Notes under the pieces: model-generated | What the model was told of the DNA's origin: nothing | Database searches by the model: none | What the model saw: only the letters and a program-made list of their open reading frames with translations | Position numbers and translations under genes: made by a program | Part shown: positions 25,648-28,934 of the stretch, one piece after another | Layout: each line of letters opens with the position of its first letter | Numbering within the stretch: the first letter of the stretch is position 1 | Assembly: GCA_021371965.1 (NCBI GenBank) | Contig: JAJFVE010000030.1 | Location: 1-28,934, forward strand | DNA: 28,934 bases | Source: Planctomycetaceae bacterium | Lineage (GTDB): Bacteria > Planctomycetota > Phycisphaerae > SM23-33 | Reading direction: 5' to 3'

Positions 25648-26815
25648 CCTGCCCATCATCGCTCGTGCGTTTGGTCGTATGGTGGGCAAGGTGCCGGGCG
25701 GGCACTTGTGGTATCTGCTGCGGCAGATGCGGTTTGAGAAGCCGCATCGTTTTGGCGATCAAGTGCGGTTCAATTCGTTCTTTCCACCGTACCCTTCGCA
25801 GGCGTTCGAGCGGTTCTGCAACGCTGTCGTCGGGCGGCGGCGCGTACCGTTCTCGACGTACATCGCCGTCACCGGCCGCTGCCCCTTTGCGTGCGAACAC
25901 TGCAGCTACGCCCGCCGCGAGGCGACAGACATGCCGACGGACACACTGCTGGATGTCGTGCGACAGGTGAAAGAACTCGGCACATGCACCATCGGTTTCA
26001 CCGGCGGGGAACCTCTGCTACACGAAGGGCTCGAGGCCGCCGTGGCGACGGCGGGGCCGCAGATGGCGTCCATCGTCTTCACGACCGGCGCTGGGCTCCA
26101 CACTGATCGGGCGCGAAGCCTCGCCCGAGCCGGCGTCGCGTGCGTGACGGTGGGCATCGAGTCGGCCGACGCCGCTACTCACGACGCCGCCCGCAAGAGC
26201 GACGGCTCGTTCAAACAGGCGCGAGCGGCCGTCGCGGCGGGCAATGCGGCGGGGCTCTACATGGCCGTCTCGACCACTGCCCTGCGCGACCGGATCGCCT
26301 CAGGTGAACTGGAGCGCATGTACGCTCTGGCCCAGGCTTGGGGTGCGCGGGAGTTTCGTGTGCTGGCGCCGGTGGCTACCGGCGGCATCGCCGGATGTGC
26401 GGCCGCCATGCTCGGGGCGAACGAACTGGCGTATCTCAAGGACTTTCACCGCCGCTGCAACCGGCGCCGCGGCGGGCCTGTCGTGGCGTCATTCGCGCAT
26501 CTGGAGTCGGCCGAGATGTTCGGCTGCGGGGCGGGGTATCATCACCTTTTCATCGACGCGGCCTGCAACGTCTGCCCCTGCGACCTGACGCCGCTGAGCT
26601 TCGGGAACATCCACGAGCAGCCGCTGGCGGATATCTGGGCTCAGATGGGAGAGTACTTTCCCCGCCCGCGCTGCGGATGCCTGATGGGCAAGATCGGCGG
26701 CGCCATCAACGCCGGCGCATCATTGCCGATCCCGCCCCAACAGAGCCGCCAGATGATTCCTCCAGCGGCCGACGAGCCCCTGCCCGGCGGATACCGGCGG
26801 CTGATTCGCCAGTAG
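25634..26815 (+). CDS. Radical SAM protein with SPASM-type C-terminal cysteines
   Basis: The enzyme should hold a [4Fe-4S] cluster on 'CPFACEHC' (C83, C87, C90), the CxxxCxxC signature, cleave SAM and start radical chemistry; 'GFTGGEPLLH' follows as the SAM-binding GGE motif. The C-terminal part has cysteines at 298, 311, 314, 316, 347 and 349 around 'FIDAACNVCPCDLTPLSFGNI', the SPASM/twitch pattern that binds extra iron-sulfur clusters and is common in peptide- and protein-modifying members. The start is taken as GTG 25634, with GGAG 8 bases before it and within the end of paralogue B. The frame from 25520 overlaps that gene much more. The length is 393. The substrate is unknown. The TAG stop is provided by the first repeat module downstream. 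Confidence 0.88.
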   Translation: MRLTDLPIIARAFGRMVGKVPGGHLWYLLRQMRFEKPHRFGDQVRFNSFFPPYPSQAFERFCNAVVGRRRVPFSTYIAVTGRCPFACEHCSYARREATDMPTDTLLDVVRQVKELGTCTIGFTGGEPLLHEGLEAAVATAGPQMASIVFTTGAGLHTDRARSLARAGVACVTVGIESADAATHDAARKSDGSFKQARAAVAAGNAAGLYMAVSTTALRDRIASGELERMYALAQAWGAREFRVLAPVATGGIAGCAAAMLGANELAYLKDFHRRCNRRRGGPVVASFAHLESAEMFGCGAGYHHLFIDAACNVCPCDLTPLSFGNIHEQPLADIWAQMGEYFPRPRCGCLMGKIGGAINAGASLPIPPQQSRQMIPPAADEPLPGGYRRLIRQ

Positions 26816-26920
26816 CACGGGCGTCTCGCCCGTGAGTACAACGGCCATCTTGGCCGTTTCCCCCTATCTTCGGACACGGGCAAGATGCCCGTGCTACTCA
26901 TGGGCGGGACGCCCGTGCTA
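26813..26920. repeat. Facing palindromic modules between convergent radical SAM and UbiA genes
   Basis: From the left: the TAG stop of the radical SAM gene flows into CACGGGC-GTCTC-GCCCGTG (26816-26834), then AACGGCC-ATCTT-GGCCGTT (26840-26858). From the right, in reverse orientation, are CATGGGC-GGGAC-GCCCGTG (26899-26917) and CACGGGC-AAGAT-GCCCGTG (26875-26893), beginning one base beyond the UbiA stop. Each gene thus ends in its own two-hairpin unit, filling the whole 106-base spacer. Confidence 0.92.
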
Positions 26921-26921
26921 T

Positions 26922-27755
26922 TCAAAACCCCAGTACGAGAATGTCGGCCGTCGCGGCGATGCCCACCAGCACGCACTCGACGTAGATCAGTCGCAGGCCC
27001 CACTTGAGGCCGACCGTGCCGGCCATGGCCGCCGCGGCCATCGCCAGCAGCGCCGTGTAGAAATAGACCCACCCGCAACCGAGGCACGCCGGGGCCGCCA
27101 GCATCGCGGCGCCACACCAGAGGATAATCGCCGCGACGCGCTGCCAGCGCTGCGGCTGGCGCTGCAGCGCCGAGGAGTGCGGGGCGACAGCCTGGTCGCC
27201 CGCGACGTCTCGAAGATCCTTGAGGATCTGGTATCCCAGCGCCGTCAGGAAGAACCATCCGGCAAAAGCCGCCAGCGCCCACCGTCGCGGACCCGTCCAC
27301 TCCCCCGCCTGGGCAACCGCCAGCGGATAGATGCTCACCGCCAGGGCGGCCACCACGAACGGTTTGACCACTCCCAGGCGCTTGGACAGCAGATTGTACC
27401 CCGCCAGCACCACCGCCACGCCGGCCAGCACCGCCATGAACGCCGGACGGGCCCACGCGGCCGCCATTCCCGACGACGCCAGCAGCACCCCGCACAGCAG
27501 CGCCCCCTCGCGCCGCGTGACGCGCCCCGACGCCAAGGGACGACGCGGGTTGTTGATCCGGTCGGCCGCCACGTCGCACACGTCGTTCATCACGTGCCCG
27601 AACGCGATCAGCAGCGCCATCGCCACCGTCGAGGCCGACGCCGACGCCCATTGCGCGCCCAGCGAGCCGCCCATCGCGTAGAACAGCGTCAGCAGATACG
27701 TCAGCGACAGCGGCAGGGCGTAATATGGGCGGCACAGGCGAATGAAATCTAGCAT
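26922..27755 (-). CDS. UbiA-family prenyltransferase
   Basis: UbiA enzymes transfer a prenyl chain to an aromatic or other acceptor inside the membrane, as in quinone, heme or lipid synthesis. The 277-residue product has about eight or nine hydrophobic segments and both Asp-rich motifs: 'NDVCDVAADRINNPRRPLASG' (N57, D58, D61, D65) and 'KDLRDVAGD' (D180, D183, D187). The real start is the ATG at 27753-27755, overlapping the stop of the methyltransferase gene (ATGCTAG), although the frame stays open far upstream. Translational coupling to the methyltransferase suggests a joint pathway, such as menaquinone or another prenylated compound. The exact acceptor cannot be assigned. Confidence 0.92.
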   Translation of the reverse strand: MLDFIRLCRPYYALPLSLTYLLTLFYAMGGSLGAQWASASASTVAMALLIAFGHVMNDVCDVAADRINNPRRPLASGRVTRREGALLCGVLLASSGMAAAWARPAFMAVLAGVAVVLAGYNLLSKRLGVVKPFVVAALAVSIYPLAVAQAGEWTGPRRWALAAFAGWFFLTALGYQILKDLRDVAGDQAVAPHSSALQRQPQRWQRVAAIILWCGAAMLAAPACLGCGWVYFYTALLAMAAAAMAGTVGLKWGLRLIYVECVLVGIAATADILVLGF

Positions 27756-28630
27756 GGCCGCACCCCCACCGCCGCCAGGTACCGGTGCGTGAACGCCACG
27801 CCCGCGCCGCCGCCCTGCTCGTCCATCACCTCCGCGAAGCGGGCGAAAATCGCCTCGCGATCGGCGTCTGTCGCGGCGAACTCGAACCCCGCCGCCGCCC
27901 CGGTGGCCGTGAGCCGCTCGATCGCCGCCGCGCCGTCGGCCACCTGGTACGTGCGGCTGCCCTTCCACGCCGCAACCACCCGCAGGCCCGACAGGCGCAT
28001 CGCCGCCCGCAGCGACAACGGACCGCTCAGGAACCGCACCCGCGCCGCATGCACCAGGGCCTGAGGTTTCTCGGCGAAGACTTTGCAGGCGGCCGACAGC
28101 ACGCCCGCCAGCGAAAACAACGAATTGTCGATAATCCCCACGCGCCCCCCCGCCGACAGCACGCGAGCGATCTGTCGCAGCACCGCGCGCGGGCGGCTGT
28201 ACCCCAGCGCCCAGCCGCAGGTGACGACGTCGAAGCTCGCGCCCTTGCACGCGCGGAGATATTCCAGCGCGTCGGCATGGACAAAGTCGCACGCATGGCC
28301 GTGCGCGGCGCGGGAAGCTGCGAGCATGCCGTCGGAGGCATCGACCCCAATGGCTCGCGTGCCGCTTCGCCCCGCGAGTTCGCCGGTGATGAAACCCGTC
28401 CCGCAGGCCAGATCGAGACACCGCGCGCCGGAAGGCACCTTCAGCCGCTCAAGCATCCCCAGCGACAGGTCCCGCATGTGCGTGGTCCACGCCTGGTCAT
28501 ACCCGCCGGCGATGCGGTCATAACTGCGCCGCACGAGAACGCTGGTTTCGCAGGAAGGCTTGCGATAGAGATGCATCACCCGCCACCCCAGAGCCAACCA
28601 GTGCCGTGAAGTTTTTCCCTCAGAGGCCAT
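27749..28630 (-). CDS. SAM-dependent methyltransferase (UbiE/MenG-like)
   Basis: The 293-residue product has an N-terminal 'RRSYDRIAGGYD' like UbiE/MenG and related enzymes. Motif I is 'CLDLACGTGFITGEL' (71-85), followed by 'GVDASDGMLAASRAA' and 'FDVVTCGWALGYSRP', where the family has the motif II and III region. It likely methylates a small molecule in the cytoplasm or at the membrane. Its gene ends inside the start of the UbiA gene, so the two probably act in one pathway. The start is uncertain: in-frame ATGs lie at 28714, 28672, 28630 and 28576. The first two lie in or near a repeat, and 28630 leaves a sensible leader before the conserved part. The C-terminal third is less typical of MenG. 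Confidence 0.85.
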   Translation of the reverse strand: MASEGKTSRHWLALGWRVMHLYRKPSCETSVLVRRSYDRIAGGYDQAWTTHMRDLSLGMLERLKVPSGARCLDLACGTGFITGELAGRSGTRAIGVDASDGMLAASRAAHGHACDFVHADALEYLRACKGASFDVVTCGWALGYSRPRAVLRQIARVLSAGGRVGIIDNSLFSLAGVLSAACKVFAEKPQALVHAARVRFLSGPLSLRAAMRLSGLRVVAAWKGSRTYQVADGAAAIERLTATGAAAGFEFAATDADREAIFARFAEVMDEQGGGAGVAFTHRYLAAVGVRPC

Positions 28631-28705
28631 TTCGGAAGGTCCCGTTGCAGGAGCATTTGACACAGCGATCATACCCGACGCGGGCATGGGCTTCCAGTTC
28701 CCTGG

Positions 28706-28735
28706 GGCACGCACACAGAGTTGTGCGTGGCGCCC
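28706..28735. repeat. CACGCACA-type palindrome between recR and the methyltransferase
   Basis: CACGCACA (28708-28715) pairs with TGTGCGTG (28722-28729), extended by outer GGC/GCC. It matches the palindromes at 18064-18086 and 19218-19256. It lies about 20 bases after the recR stop on that gene's strand. Confidence 0.7.
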
Positions 28736-28756
28736 GAGCTCGTGATGAGGCTGCGG

Positions 28757-28934
28757 CTACTTCACATCGCGGCGTTCGGCCAGGGCGTCGGAGAGGATGG
28801 AGCGGCTGGAGTATTCGATCTGTCCGCCGGCGGGCAGGCCTCGGGCGAGGCGCGTGAGCTTGACGCCCGTCGGCGTGAGTTGGTCGATGATGTGCAGCGC
28901 GGTGGCGTCGCCGGTGACGGTGGGATTGGTCGCC
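28757..28934 (-). CDS. recR: Recombination protein RecR, C-terminal part (5' end outside window)
   Basis: Translating the minus strand from the window edge gives 58 codons and a TAG at 28757-28759. The peptide includes 'ATNPTVTGDATALHI', 'GVKLTRLARGLPAGG' and 'IEYSSRSILSDAL', which match the Toprim-domain end of RecR ('ATNPT-x-EGEATA', 'RGLP-GG', 'LEYAD'). RecR acts with RecO and RecF to load RecA at gaps. The N-terminal helix-hairpin-helix and zinc finger are beyond the window. It lies upstream of the methyltransferase gene on the same strand, 126 bases away, with a repeat between. Confidence 0.93.
   Translation of the reverse strand, partial: ATNPTVTGDATALHIIDQLTPTGVKLTRLARGLPAGGQIEYSSRSILSDALAERRDVK

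Noticed and set aside
26641..27735. 364-codon ORF in another minus-strand frame over the UbiA gene
   Set aside because: It is a frame shadow ending in translated repeat modules; the UbiA frame contains both Asp-rich motifs.

Overview
The window is a high-GC chromosomal stretch that looks like a Planctomycetota genome, probably Phycisphaerae-like. This is inferred from gene content: a very large PQQ-type beta-propeller protein with an internal methyltransferase-like fold and a malectin-like tail, a type III glutamine synthetase, UroD-like, Gfo/Idh/MocA and sugar-isomerase TIM-barrel proteins, RtcB with archease, and spacers filled with short palindromic repeats. No rRNA, tRNA, CRISPR array, transposase or prophage gene was seen.

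Layout. 1-3321: 3' part of the PQQ/methyltransferase-like/malectin gene. 3322-4229: an AT-richer spacer, a small membrane protein on the minus strand and the glnN promoter. 4230-6482: type III glutamine synthetase and its intrinsic terminator. 6536-11718: a TetR regulator followed by a membrane-fusion protein and an RND permease. Matching palindromes lie in front of tetR and in front of the pump genes, so the regulator probably controls itself and the pump. The permease lacks all five residues of the classical proton relay. 11744-13711: RNA ligase RtcB and archease on the minus strand. 13850-16966: endonuclease IV, a TauE/SafE permease and the ribosome-assembly GTPase RsgA. 17064-22426: a GH29-like short protein, a sugar isomerase/epimerase-like TIM barrel, an unknown membrane protein, a Gfo/Idh/MocA dehydrogenase and a UroD-like protein. 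22680-24170: sigma-54 (RpoN). 24376-26815: a tightly packed plus-strand run consisting of a 59-residue small protein, two tandem paralogous membrane proteins and a radical SAM/SPASM protein. 26922-28630: a UbiA-type prenyltransferase and a methyltransferase, translationally coupled on the minus strand. 28757-28934: the 3' end of recR.

The most unusual feature is the spacer DNA. Short palindromic modules (usually a 7-bp stem and 5-nt loop, with stems changing in a base-paired way between copies) sit at or just after stop codons, and in several genes the repeat itself supplies the stop codon or last residues. Unrelated repeat types do the same: an 8-bp satellite, a CCACAGAG-type inverted repeat and a GATCCT-type hairpin. 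Between convergent genes the copies face each other. The 3' ends of genes appear to be the preferred home of repeats here, and only one strong U-tract terminator was found, after glnN.
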